Shown: positions 53,126 through 63,918 of the stretch, piece after piece | Position numbering within the stretch: the first letter of the stretch is position 1 | How the letters are laid out: the number at the start of each line of letters is the position of its first letter | Origin: Deinococcus yavapaiensis KR-236 | GTDB taxonomy: Bacteria > Deinococcota > Deinococci > Deinococcales > Deinococcaceae | NCBI RefSeq assembly: GCF_003217515.1 | Contig: NZ_QJSX01000014.1 | Coordinates: forward strand, 81,185-145,184 | Length of the DNA: 64,000 nucleotides | Reading direction: 5' to 3' | The notes under the pieces: model-generated | What the model was told of the DNA's origin: nothing | The model's input: only the letters and a program-made list of their open reading frames with translations | Database searches by the model: none | Position numbers and translations under genes: made by a program

Positions 53126-53621
53126 GTTTGTGGCGGCACGTGGACGTCTCCGTACTGCGCCCGCTCGCGAAGGCCGCGTCCCACGCCCTTCAAGACGTCC
53201 GCGACGACACCGAGGGCGAGGCCGACATCCGGATCGCGCGTCAAGGACAGCAATTCGCGCGTCCCGATCGGCTGTCCGCTTCGCACGCGGTTCGCGCCCG
53301 CGCGAAGGCCGTCGGCGAGGGCGCCCGTGAACGCGCCGACCTCGTCGGGCTCGACGCTGCCGAGCAGCTTGGCGAACTCCAGCAAGTTGCGCAGGGCGCG
53401 CACGCCGCCCGGCTGATTGAGCAGTTCGAGCACTTCGTGCGACAACCCCGCGCCGCCTTGCACGAGGCGCGCCGTCGTGTCGAGCACGCGGTGCTCGTGC
53501 AAGGCGCGCACGAGATTCAAGGCGTCCAGCAGCGCGTCGGCGCTGAGGTGCGTCTCTTCCTCCAAGCGCTCTCTCGGCGTCGCTTGCAAAGCCGCCGCGT
53601 CGAATTTCAAGGACTTCGCCA

Positions 53622-53622
<1 letters not shown>
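53122..53622 (-). CDS. DUF1641 protein linked to formate dehydrogenase
   Basis: A 166-residue alpha-helical DUF1641 protein. The conserved region is LLELLNQPGGVRALRNLLEFAKLLG-like (about residues 66-90). Such genes regularly follow fdhF-like genes; the protein may help assembly or membrane docking. Start overlaps the fdhF stop (TGATG) and its end overlaps fdhD, so all three are translationally coupled. Confidence 0.87.
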
Positions 53623-56621
<2,999 letters not shown>

Positions 56622-56672
56622 GATGGTCGCCGTTCAGTGTACGCCTCGCGGTGAAGCGATCGGAAAAGCATA

Positions 56673-56703
56673 AAAAAAGAGGACGCCTTCGGGCATCCTC
56701 TTT
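56673..56703 (-). terminator. Terminator of the cold-shock gene
   Basis: On the minus strand an approximately 12-bp stem (one G-U pair) with the short CGAA-type loop and a seven-T tail (56672-56678). Confidence 0.85.
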
Positions 56704-56716
56704 CACAGTGCTGATG

Positions 56717-56980
56717 TTACCAGCGGCTGTCGCGGCGCGGCGGGCGAGCGTTGTACTCGCTCACGGGCGCGGCCTTCGTGACCACAATGTTCTTGGCTTG
56801 CGGGCCCTTGCCGCGTTGACCGGCCTCGATTTCGAACTCGACCTCGTCACCCTCGTTGAGCTTCTTGAAGCCCGAACCTTGGATGGCGCTGAAGTGCGCG
56901 AACACGTCCGGGTTGCCGGGCGTCTCGATGAAACCGTAGCCTTTTTCCGCGTTGAACCACTTAACTTTCCCTGCAGGCAT
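56717..56980 (-). CDS. cspA: Cold-shock domain protein
   Basis: An 87-residue RNA/ssDNA-binding protein. RNP1 (KGYGFI) and RNP2 (VFAHFSAI) are intact; a short basic tail (NARPPRRDSRW) follows the barrel. GAGGAG precedes ATG 56980. Unlike most genes here it has a long leader: TACAAT at 57066-57071 predicts about 80 nt of 5' UTR, which may respond to temperature as in other csp genes. Confidence 0.95.
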   Translation of the reverse strand: MPAGKVKWFNAEKGYGFIETPGNPDVFAHFSAIQGSGFKKLNEGDEVEFEIEAGQRGKGPQAKNIVVTKAAPVSEYNARPPRRDSRW

Positions 56981-57065
56981 CTTTACTCCTCTTCCAAGCG
57001 TACGAATCACGCACCCGTGTTCATCCCGAGTACGCTTCTAGCTTCGCAGACTGGAATCGACTCGT

Positions 57066-57071
57066 ATTGTA
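57066..57071 (-). promoter_or_regulatory. -10 box of the cold-shock gene
   Basis: TACAAT on the minus strand. No good -35 at 17 nt; start near 57059 gives a leader of about 80 nt. Confidence 0.55.
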
Positions 57072-57142
57072 CCCGTTGAAATTCGACCAATTCCACCCTG
57101 GCACACAATGATCGATCGATCCACACCTGTTAGGCTGAGCGC

Positions 57143-57670
57143 ATGCGACTGCGACGTTTGGGACTGGGATTGATGCTGCTGGGCACGGGCGCCTTGCTGC
57201 TGCGCGCCCGAAAGGACGACGTGAAACACCTCGTGGTGGAGCAAGTGCTGGAACGCCCCGCCCGCGACAAACGCTACGCGGAACTCGCCGACGAACTGGA
57301 AGTGGCGGGCGAACGCGTCCTCGTGCGCGCTCGCCGCGCCAAGGAGCTCGAGCGCGCCAAGGAGACGATGCGGCACATCATCGGCATCGAACGTTGGGGA
57401 CAGCGACGCCTCGAAGCCGCGCTCGGCGAAGCGTTCTCGCGAGACGAGCACCATCCGTACAAGCCGCCCGCCGACGCCACATGGAACGACGTGCTCGAAG
57501 ACTTCACCACGACTCGGCAGCGCACCGTCTCGCTCGCCCGCGAACTTTCCTCCAATCCGCCCGATCCCGCTTGGCGCGTGGAGCACAACGGCCTCGGGCC
57601 TCTCTCGGCGCGCGGATGGCTGCGCTACCTCATGACGCACGCCGGGCTGGAAAGTCGCCGCATGCGCTGA
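57143..57670 (+). CDS. DinB-superfamily-like protein with N-terminal hydrophobic segment
   Basis: A 175-residue protein. A hydrophobic start (GLGLMLLGTGALLL) is followed by a helical bundle with ETMRHIIGIERWGQRRL and RYLMTHAGLESRR, which resembles DinB_2. The third metal-binding His is not obvious, so metal binding is doubtful. TAGGCT (57131-57136) lies 6 nt before the ATG; leaderless. Confidence 0.72.
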   Translation: MRLRRLGLGLMLLGTGALLLRARKDDVKHLVVEQVLERPARDKRYAELADELEVAGERVLVRARRAKELERAKETMRHIIGIERWGQRRLEAALGEAFSRDEHHPYKPPADATWNDVLEDFTTTRQRTVSLARELSSNPPDPAWRVEHNGLGPLSARGWLRYLMTHAGLESRRMR

Positions 57671-57976
57671 GGGCGAACGCGCCACGTTCCGCACGAGCAA
57701 CTTCACGTTCTGAAGCCGCGCCGTTCCCCGCGTGAACGTCATGCCTTCAACATGACGGACGGCGGGGCGCTTGTCGAACTAAGAATTCGGCGCTCGCGCG
57801 GAAGTCGTTCCCGACGCGAAGCCTTCGAGCCGCAAGCCGAGCTTGGAACGTGACGTCGAAGCGACGAAGAAGCGACGAGGCCTGACGAAACCAAAAGGCG
57901 TGATACGCGTTCGCTCGACGAACGCTGAAGGTCGCAGGAACGCACGTCGACCATAGGCTCCCTATAGTTCAAGAAC
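57671..57976. other. Intergenic region without recognised gene
   Basis: 306 nt. Short ORFs on both strands lack ribosome sites or leaderless boxes. The right end holds TATAGT (57963-57968), the promoter of the response regulator. A GGACGGCGGGGCG tract near 57759 gives no clear hairpin. Nothing else seen. Confidence 0.5.
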
Positions 57977-58420
57977 ATGCTTGCCAATGCCCCTTTGATT
58001 CTTTGCATCGAAGACAGCGCAACGGACGCGGATCTGCTTCGGGAGGCGTTCGCGCAGATCGCTCTTACATGCAAGCCTGTCGTCCTGAACGTCGAGCATG
58101 ACGGAACCCACGCGCTGGACGTCGCCAAGCGCGTTCAACCGGACCTCATCCTGCTCGATCTCGTGATGCCCGCGTCCGACGGACTGCATGTCCTCGAAGC
58201 CCTCAAAAGCGACAAGGAGACGCGCGCGATTCCCGTGATCGTGCTGACTCACCACTGTGACGACGAACGAATCGCCCAAGCGTATCGGCGGTACGCCAAC
58301 GCATTCCTTTACAAAGGTCAGTCGTTCGAGGAGTTGACTCGGGCCGTGGGGTCGCTGTGCCGATTTTGGCTTCGATCCGTCGTGCTGCCCACGCACCGAA
58401 GCGGCGCCTCCATGAACTGA
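57977..58420 (+). CDS. Response regulator, single receiver domain (Rcp1-like)
   Basis: A 147-residue stand-alone receiver. Acidic pocket ED at 12-13, phosphoacceptor D61 in LILLDLVMP, T91 and K113 in AFLYKG. Rcp1-like regulators are partners of phytochrome-type kinases and lack output domains. TATAGT is 8 nt before the ATG. No kinase is adjacent; the kinase encoded at 32956-36639 has the matching H-box type and is a candidate partner (inference). Confidence 0.9.
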   Translation: MLANAPLILCIEDSATDADLLREAFAQIALTCKPVVLNVEHDGTHALDVAKRVQPDLILLDLVMPASDGLHVLEALKSDKETRAIPVIVLTHHCDDERIAQAYRRYANAFLYKGQSFEELTRAVGSLCRFWLRSVVLPTHRSGASMN

Positions 58421-58466
58421 GGGCGTGTCGACGAACCACGCGGCTCATCGTCGCCCCGACGGAACT

Positions 58467-58670
58467 TCAAGCGAGCTCCACCTCGTCGAGAACGAACTCG
58501 ACCAAAGAGCGCAAGCGACGCTCGTACCGTTCGGTGCGCGCGCGCTTCAGCTCGGCACGGACGTCCTCCAACAATAGAAGCAGCTCGGCGCTGGTGTTCT
58601 CGTCCAGATCATTGCACATCATGACCGAGAGCCATGCACGCTCGATCAGCTCGGCGACGTCACTCAGCAC
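58467..58670 (-). CDS. Small acidic helical protein, 67 residues
   Basis: Predicted all-alpha (ELLLLLEDVRAELKRARTER) with two Met and one Cys in the middle. TAAGAT (58677-58682) lies exactly 6 nt before GTG 58670, strong evidence for a real leaderless gene. Convergent with the response regulator. Function unknown. Confidence 0.65.
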   Translation of the reverse strand: MLSDVAELIERAWLSVMMCNDLDENTSAELLLLLEDVRAELKRARTERYERRLRSLVEFVLDEVELA

Positions 58671-58826
58671 CCCCGCATCTTAGAGGCGCGAGCATTACGG
58701 CCGTATGACAGCCGCGTTCCAGGTCGCGTTCGATCCGAGCGACCCTTCGACGGTGCGCCCTGGAGTGTGCTCGAAGTGAACGCACGACCATGGTCAACCG
58801 TTCGGCTCTCCTCGTACAATGAAAGC

Positions 58827-59048
58827 GTGCTGGACAATCCGGACGAAGTCATCGAACTCCCGGTCGGGGACGTCACCCTCTCCGGCTTCATCATGCGAGA
58901 CGACTTGCTGCGCATCGAGCGCGGGGAGCGAGTCACCGTGTTGATCTACCACGCCGTCGGAGCGGGCGTCGAACTCGGAACGCTGCGCGCGGTCTTCGAG
59001 GACGGCGGCTTGAAGTCCGGTCCCGTACCGCACGACCTCGCCTCCTGA
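58827..59048 (+). CDS. Small protein, 73 residues, unknown function
   Basis: Begins VLDNPDEVIELPVGDVTLSG and looks like a small beta domain (DDLLRIERGERVTVLIYHAV). TACAAT (58815-58820) is 6 nt before GTG 58827, so I reject the longer frame from 58767. Not recognised. Confidence 0.65.
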   Translation: MLDNPDEVIELPVGDVTLSGFIMRDDLLRIERGERVTVLIYHAVGAGVELGTLRAVFEDGGLKSGPVPHDLAS

Positions 59049-59301
59049 CGAGCCCCGTCGCGCGAGCAGAGCAAGCGGTGAAACCACCTGGCTTCCCGGC
59101 ACAGCGGCCTTCGACACGCAACGCGTCAACGACAACGGCGTCGTCGAGGGTGAGTTCAAACCGCTTTCCGCTGACACGATGGCCAGACGGTGTTCACGCG
59201 ACAGCAATGCGGGATTCAAACCGAGACACGCATAAGTTGTTCGAAGTAGACCAACGCTTACGGAGCCGTACACCAGCAGAAGGCCGCGGAGCCTCCTTCC
59301 A

Positions 59302-59505
59302 TCAGCGCCGAATGAGCTTTTTTAGAACACCGAACACCGGGTAGAACGCCAGGACGTACGCCACGAGCGGCGCCAGGACGATGGCGTACCACGGCCACGC
59401 CAAGGCGATCCACACGAGCACGAACACGAACACTGCGAACTGAATGGCGACGGCGATGGCGATGCGGCGGGCTTTATCACTTGGAGTCCAAGACTCGAGA
59501 TCCAT
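59302..59505 (-). CDS. Small two-helix membrane protein
   Basis: 67 residues: a polar start (MDLESWTPSDKARR), then two hydrophobic helices (about 16-37 and 42-60) and a basic end (VLKKLIRR). AGGAGAGGAG upstream is well placed for ATG 59505 and too close for ATG 59511. 71 nt downstream of the rhodanese gene, possibly co-transcribed. Function unknown. Confidence 0.65.
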   Translation of the reverse strand: MDLESWTPSDKARRIAIAVAIQFAVFVFVLVWIALAWPWYAIVLAPLVAYVLAFYPVFGVLKKLIRR

Positions 59506-59576
59506 GAGCATGCGCTCCTCTCCTGGCCAGCCGAGGCGACCGGCCAAGACGATGGGTGTGGAAAAAGGGGTGGCGC

Positions 59577-60443
59577 TCAGCCGCCGAGCAAGCCTCGTTC
59601 GATGGGAACGCGCACGGCGTTGCCCCACTCGGTCCAGCTTCCGTCGTAGTTGCGAACCCTCGGGTACCCCAGCAGCTCGGACAGGACGAACCACGTGTGA
59701 CTGCTGCGCTCCGCGATGCGGCAGTACGTCACGACTTCTCGATCGGGCGTCACGCCAAGCGGTTCGAACAACCGTCGCAGTTGATCGAGGCTCTTGAAGG
59801 TGCCGTCGTACTTCACGGTCATCGCCCAAGGAACGTTCACCGCGCCGGGAATGTGCCCGCCTCTCAACACGCCTTCTTGCGGGTAGTCGGGCATGTGCGT
59901 CACGAACCCGGCGTACTCCTCGGGGCTGCGAACGTCCACCATCGCGCCTGCGCCCGCCCGAGTCGTCTCGATGAGGCGCAAGACGTCGTCACGGTAGATG
60001 CGCAGGCGTTCGTCGCGTTGCCCCACGGGATAAGGCGCTCGGTCGACGAAGGAAGTGTCCGGCGTGAAGTCGAAGCCGTCTTGAACGAGCTTCTGCCGAC
60101 CGCCGTCGACGAGCTTGACTTTGTGGTGTCCGTTGTACTTCAAGAACCAGTAGGCGTACGTCGCCCACCAGTTGCTCTTGTCGCCGTACAGCACGACCGT
60201 CGTGTCCTTCGACACGCCCCAGCGTCCCATGAGCTCGGCGAACTGCTGCGGGCCGATGAAGTCGCGCACGACCGGGTCCCAGAAGTCTTTGCGGCTATCG
60301 ACGAGGATCGCGCCGTAGACGTGACCGCTCGGGTAGAGTGACAAGTCCTCGTTGACCTCGAAAACCCGTACAGCGGGATCGGCGAGATGGTCGGCGAGCC
60401 AGTCGGTGTCGACCAGAGCGTGAACAGTTCGGGAATTCGTCAT
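59577..60443 (-). CDS. Thiosulfate sulfurtransferase (tandem rhodanese)
   Basis: A 288-residue two-domain rhodanese. The active Cys lies in the second domain (VVTYCRIAERSSHTW), and the first domain is inactive as usual. The CRIxERS loop suits thiosulfate. GAGGAGC precedes ATG 60443. A sigma-70 promoter (60477-60505) is visible. Divergent from a LysR regulator that may control it. Confidence 0.93.
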   Translation of the reverse strand: MTNSRTVHALVDTDWLADHLADPAVRVFEVNEDLSLYPSGHVYGAILVDSRKDFWDPVVRDFIGPQQFAELMGRWGVSKDTTVVLYGDKSNWWATYAYWFLKYNGHHKVKLVDGGRQKLVQDGFDFTPDTSFVDRAPYPVGQRDERLRIYRDDVLRLIETTRAGAGAMVDVRSPEEYAGFVTHMPDYPQEGVLRGGHIPGAVNVPWAMTVKYDGTFKSLDQLRRLFEPLGVTPDREVVTYCRIAERSSHTWFVLSELLGYPRVRNYDGSWTEWGNAVRVPIERGLLGG

Positions 60444-60476
60444 CGGCTCCTCGGGCCAGGTCGTCCTGACACGCAC

Positions 60477-60505
60477 AGGCTATCGTTGACGCACCTTGCC
60501 CTCAA
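60477..60505 (-). promoter_or_regulatory. Rhodanese promoter
   Basis: TTGAGG (60500-60505), 17-nt spacer, TAGCCT (60477-60482), minus strand. A leader of about 27 nt carries the ribosome site. Confidence 0.65.
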
Positions 60506-60520
60506 GAAAGACGAGTGAAG

Positions 60521-60542
60521 ATCAGATATTCGTTTTCCTGAT
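60521..60542. promoter_or_regulatory. Possible LysR-type binding site
   Basis: ATCAG-N12-CTGAT inverted repeat overlapping the expected -35 of the lysR gene, between the divergent genes. Position fits autoregulation. Confidence 0.5.
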
Positions 60543-60571
60543 GACTGGAAGGGACCGGGTATGCTTGAGGC

Positions 60572-61471
60572 ATGCGGCTCAGCCCGGACTTGCTGGTGAC
60601 GTTCAGCGTCGTCGCCGAGTACGGCAATATCAGCCGCGCGGCAGAAGCGTTGCGTTTGAGCCAACCCGCCGTCAGCGCGCAGCTCAAAACGCTGCAGGAT
60701 CTCGTCGGCGAACGCTTGTACGTTCGCAACGCGTACGGCATCACCTTGACCGACGCCGGGCGGGATTTGCTGGGGTACGCTCGGGTGATCGCCGCGACGA
60801 CGGCGAGCGCCGCCGAGCATCTGCGCTCGCGGCGCGAACGAACACGCCCGTTGCTGCTCGGCTTGTCGTGGACGCTCGCGTCGCACGCGGTGAACGTGGT
60901 CAGGAGCGCGCACTCGAACGGCCACGAGGTCAAGGTCGTGAGCGGTCACTCGTCCGACCTCGGTGAGCAAGTCGCGGCGGGCTCGCTGGACGCCGCGTTG
61001 ATCGTACGACCTCTGACGCCGCTGCCTGTCGCGTTGACCGCGCATCGCTTCAGCGCCGAGGACCTGAGTTTGCTGGTTCCGGCCGAGCATGAACTCGAGG
61101 CGCGCGGCTCGACTCCCTTGCTGGCGGTTTCCGGGGAGGTGTTCTTGTGGCCGGTAAGCGGTTCGACGATCGCTCGGCGCGCGGAACGCTTGCTGAGCGA
61201 AGCGACGGCTCTGCCGGACGTGCAATTCGAGTTGGGCAGCATCGCGGCCGTGCGCGCCGCCTTGGTCGGCAAGGTAGGCGTCACGATCTTGCCGCCGAGC
61301 GTGGCGCGAGCAGAAATCGCCGCGGGATTGGTGACGCCCGTGCTGATCGAAGCTCCGAACGTGACCTTGGAGTACGTGGTGGTGACGCCGAGCGACGTGC
61401 TTGCCCGAACGGAGTCTCGGCTGCTGTCGGATCTCGTGCTCGGCGCTCGCACGCAGCGGCACTCTCGGTAA
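60572..61471 (+). CDS. LysR-family transcriptional regulator
   Basis: A 299-residue regulator. Winged helix at 1-60 (AEYGNISRAAEALRLSQPAV) and a two-lobed inducer domain after residue 90. TATGCT (60560-60565) is 6 nt before the ATG, so leaderless. Divergent from the rhodanese gene, suggesting control of sulfur metabolism; inducer unknown. Confidence 0.92.
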   Translation: MRLSPDLLVTFSVVAEYGNISRAAEALRLSQPAVSAQLKTLQDLVGERLYVRNAYGITLTDAGRDLLGYARVIAATTASAAEHLRSRRERTRPLLLGLSWTLASHAVNVVRSAHSNGHEVKVVSGHSSDLGEQVAAGSLDAALIVRPLTPLPVALTAHRFSAEDLSLLVPAEHELEARGSTPLLAVSGEVFLWPVSGSTIARRAERLLSEATALPDVQFELGSIAAVRAALVGKVGVTILPPSVARAEIAAGLVTPVLIEAPNVTLEYVVVTPSDVLARTESRLLSDLVLGARTQRHSR

Positions 61472-61591
61472 GACTCGCGTTGTGAACGCGTCGGCTCGCC
61501 AAGCTCACGCCAGGACAGCCGACGCGTCTGGCCGCCATCCTCTCGAATTTCCTCCGTGGGGCAGCCTCTAGGGTGCAGCGCGCTCGGGCAT

Positions 61592-61615
61592 GAAAAAAGC
61601 GTCCTTTCGGACGCT
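61592..61615 (-). terminator. Terminator downstream of the SnoaL gene
   Basis: Minus-strand stem AGCGTCC/GGACGCT with GAAA loop and a T-run (61592-61597). It lies about 140 nt past the SnoaL stop. Confidence 0.82.
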
Positions 61616-61752
61616 GACAAGGAAAAGATAGCGTGCTATGCGCCATGAGTCAACTGCATGCATGATGTTCGCGGCGAGCCCTCGTTCTGCTTCACCGTGA
61701 CGCCGCCGAGCAACGCGTTGGCCTCATGAAGCGGACGGTGGAGCGTGGCTCC

Positions 61753-62619
61753 TCAAAAGACGCCGTTGGCGTTTCGGCTCGAGGCCGGAACCTCTTGGAT
61801 CGCGTCCCAGTGCTCTACGATCTTGCCGTCCTGAAGGCGGAAGAGGTCGCCGAACGCGACGTGCTGGCCGCCGAACTGGCCTTCGGACAGGGAGAACACG
61901 AAGTTCCCCTCGGCCACGAGGCGGTGGATTCTCGTGTACGTCATGGTGACGCCCGCCTTCGCCATGCCTTCCATCGCCGCGCCGAAGCCCGCCAGCCCGT
62001 CCCCGACGTTCGGGTTGTGCTGCCAGTACGATTGCGTGCTGATGAAGTCCGTCACGCGGCTTCCCTGTCCGCCGATCAGCACTTCGTTCAGAAAGTCGCG
62101 CACGAGCGCTCGGTTCGCCTCGGTGCGGCCGAGATCCGTCACCTCGGTCGGTCCGTCCACTTGTGAGCGGCCACTGACCGTGCGTTCCTGCCAAGGTTGC
62201 AGCACGTCCCAGTGCTCCACGACTTGCTCGCCGCGCACCCTGAACAGGTCGAAAGCGGCGAAGTCGGCGCCCGCGAGCTTCAAGCGGCTGTGCACCACGA
62301 CGAGCTCGCCGTCTTGCAGCACGCGGCGCACGTCGTACGTCATCGGCTCGGGCAGCGTGCGGAGCAGCCCGAGCAGTCCCGCCCGACCGTCCTCGGCCAT
62401 GGGATTGTGCTGGCGGTATTCGGGGGCGACGAGACGGCGAACGACGGCCGCGTCGTTCTTTTCCAAGCCGTCGCGGATAAGGGAGAGGACGGTGGTCGCA
62501 GGAGTCGTGGTGTTCATAGAGCCTCCGGAAGCAAACGAGAGGGCGGGCATGGCGGCGCGAGGCGCACAAGCGGCGAGCAAGAAGGCCACCAGCGCGAGCG
62601 ACGAAACCGGTCGTTTCAT
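61753..62619 (-). CDS. Tandem SnoaL-like lipoprotein
   Basis: A 288-residue protein with a lipoprotein signal (lipobox LAAC, Cys18) and two NTF2/SnoaL-like domains: about 40-155 (YRQHNP...VEHWDVLQ) and 168-280 (YWQHNPNVGDG...VEHWDAIQ). The two halves are clear duplicates. Likely exported and anchored; ligand or enzyme activity unknown. GAGGAG sets ATG 62619. An internal ATG at 62517 has its own GGAGG 4 nt away and would give a signal-less form. Confidence 0.85.
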   Translation of the reverse strand: MKRPVSSLALVAFLLAACAPRAAMPALSFASGGSMNTTTPATTVLSLIRDGLEKNDAAVVRRLVAPEYRQHNPMAEDGRAGLLGLLRTLPEPMTYDVRRVLQDGELVVVHSRLKLAGADFAAFDLFRVRGEQVVEHWDVLQPWQERTVSGRSQVDGPTEVTDLGRTEANRALVRDFLNEVLIGGQGSRVTDFISTQSYWQHNPNVGDGLAGFGAAMEGMAKAGVTMTYTRIHRLVAEGNFVFSLSEGQFGGQHVAFGDLFRLQDGKIVEHWDAIQEVPASSRNANGVF

Positions 62620-62645
62620 AGATCTCCTCGAGAGAACGGGGGATT

Positions 62646-62665
62646 CGAGTGCTTCGAAGCACTCG
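62646..62665. promoter_or_regulatory. Perfect 20-bp palindrome, likely operator
   Basis: CGAGTGCTTCGAAGCACTCG. It lies just downstream of the predicted SnoaL start site, with a partial half-site (CTCGAAGTGCA) beside it. Suits repression by a dimeric regulator. Confidence 0.65.
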
Positions 62666-62679
62666 CTCGAAGTGCATTC

Positions 62680-62689
62680 AGCCTAGGCT
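62680..62689. promoter_or_regulatory. Symmetric bidirectional -10 box
   Basis: AGCCTAGGCT is a perfect palindrome giving TAGGCT on both strands with a shared TA (62684-62685). The reverse copy would drive the SnoaL gene. Confidence 0.55.
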
Positions 62690-62756
62690 CGGCGGCCATC
62701 CGGGTCGAGCGGTGATCGCGAGTAGAAATCGGTGGATTTTGCGCTACGCTGTTCGT

Positions 62757-63644
62757 GTGACGATCGAGCCGCCCGTTCGGCGCAATCCCACGGTGGCCTT
62801 CCGCGCCGCGCACGACCTTCCACTGCGGCTGGAGGTCGTCACCCTCGCGCCCGATCACCTCCTGCTGCGCGACCGACCGCACTACCGCACCTTTCACGTC
62901 CTCGCGTTCTTCCAAGAGGCGCGCGGTGAGCACTTCATAAACGGAGAGCGCTTCGAGGCCCGCCCGAACGAACTCCTCGTCTTGGCTCCCACGCATTTGT
63001 ACGACGGGCGGGCTTTGGAGGAAGCGGCGGGACGCCTCGTGCTCTTCGGCCTCGACGCGCTGCCTTCCGACGAGCGCGACACCTGGACGACGCGCTCGTG
63101 GCTCGTCGATCGTGAGCCGACCTACGTCCTACCTCCCGTCGAGGCCGCCGCTTGGCTCGAGGGCATCGACGCCCTCGCCAACGAGGTGCAAGAGCGCCGA
63201 ACGCGCTACCTCGACGCGGCGCGCGCGTACTTGACGCTTCTCACGACGCGTGTGGACCGCCTCGCGGAGGAGCGAGGCGATCCGCGTCCCATGCCGTCTC
63301 CACTCGTGCGCTCCGTGTTCGCGTTGATCGACGCGAACTTCCGAGAGCCCTTCAGCCTTCGGCACGTCGCCGAGCGTCTGCACCGCTCGGACGCGTACGT
63401 CGCGCACGTGGTACGGCGCGAGACGGGTCGCACGGTGCTCGATTGGATTCACGAACGTCGCCTCGTGGAAGCTCGGCGCCTTCTCCTGGAGACGGCATGG
63501 CCCGTGGACCGCGTCGCGGCGCACAGTGGTTACGGCGACGTCACGCACTTCATCAATCGCTTTCGCCGCTCCATGAACATGACTCCGGCCGCGTGGCGCC
63601 GTGGATTGCGAGCTTCACGGGTCGAGAAGCGTGACGGACAGTGA
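62757..63644 (+). CDS. AraC-family transcriptional regulator
   Basis: A 295-residue regulator. N-terminal cupin-like sensor (about 10-130), and C-terminal double helix-turn-helix (about 195-290; RHVAERLHRSDAYVAHVVRR, then VDRVAAHSGYGDVTHF). TACGCT (62745-62750) is 6 nt before GTG 62757, so I reject the longer frame. Divergent from the SnoaL lipoprotein gene, its probable target. Confidence 0.9.
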   Translation: MTIEPPVRRNPTVAFRAAHDLPLRLEVVTLAPDHLLLRDRPHYRTFHVLAFFQEARGEHFINGERFEARPNELLVLAPTHLYDGRALEEAAGRLVLFGLDALPSDERDTWTTRSWLVDREPTYVLPPVEAAAWLEGIDALANEVQERRTRYLDAARAYLTLLTTRVDRLAEERGDPRPMPSPLVRSVFALIDANFREPFSLRHVAERLHRSDAYVAHVVRRETGRTVLDWIHERRLVEARRLLLETAWPVDRVAAHSGYGDVTHFINRFRRSMNMTPAAWRRGLRASRVEKRDGQ

Positions 63645-63710
63645 CAGCGCCAGCGCGGCTCCCTTTCGATTCGTCGCGGACTTCTTCGATCCCTCCAGGG
63701 AGGGCTGAAG

Positions 63711-63737
63711 ACCGGGGCGCCATGAGCGCGCCCCGGT
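63711..63737. terminator. Hairpin after the AraC gene
   Basis: ACCGGGGCGC/GCGCCCCGGT perfect 10-bp stem (63711-63720, 63728-63737); no T-tract. The rest of 63645-63918 has no convincing gene. Confidence 0.6.
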
Positions 63738-63918
63738 CCGTGAAAGGCAGCGCGTACGTCCGCGTCCCGCGAAACACGAGCGAGACGACGAGGAGCTTCT
63801 TCGAGGGCTCCTCGTCGGTGTACACGAGTTTTGAACGGGTGGTAGGCGAGGGTTGAACGGGCAGGCGCGACACTCGGGTCATTCGAAGCGAGACCGCTTC
63901 ACCTTAAGGAGACTCCCC

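Noticed and set aside
57739..58128. Minus-strand 129-codon frame before the response regulator
   Set aside because: Overlaps the receiver gene in antisense; Ser/Arg-rich, no start signal.
59049..59301. Possible decayed gene between 59.05 and 59.3 kb
   Set aside because: Short frames on both strands give no recognisable fragments; I see only unassigned intergenic DNA.
60496..60966. Plus-strand frame overlapping the lysR start
   Set aside because: Out of frame with the clear LysR helix-turn-helix, and Arg-rich without motifs.
63553..63882. Minus-strand 109-codon frame after the AraC gene
   Set aside because: No promoter box or ribosome site, and it runs through a GC-rich hairpin and into the araC coding end.
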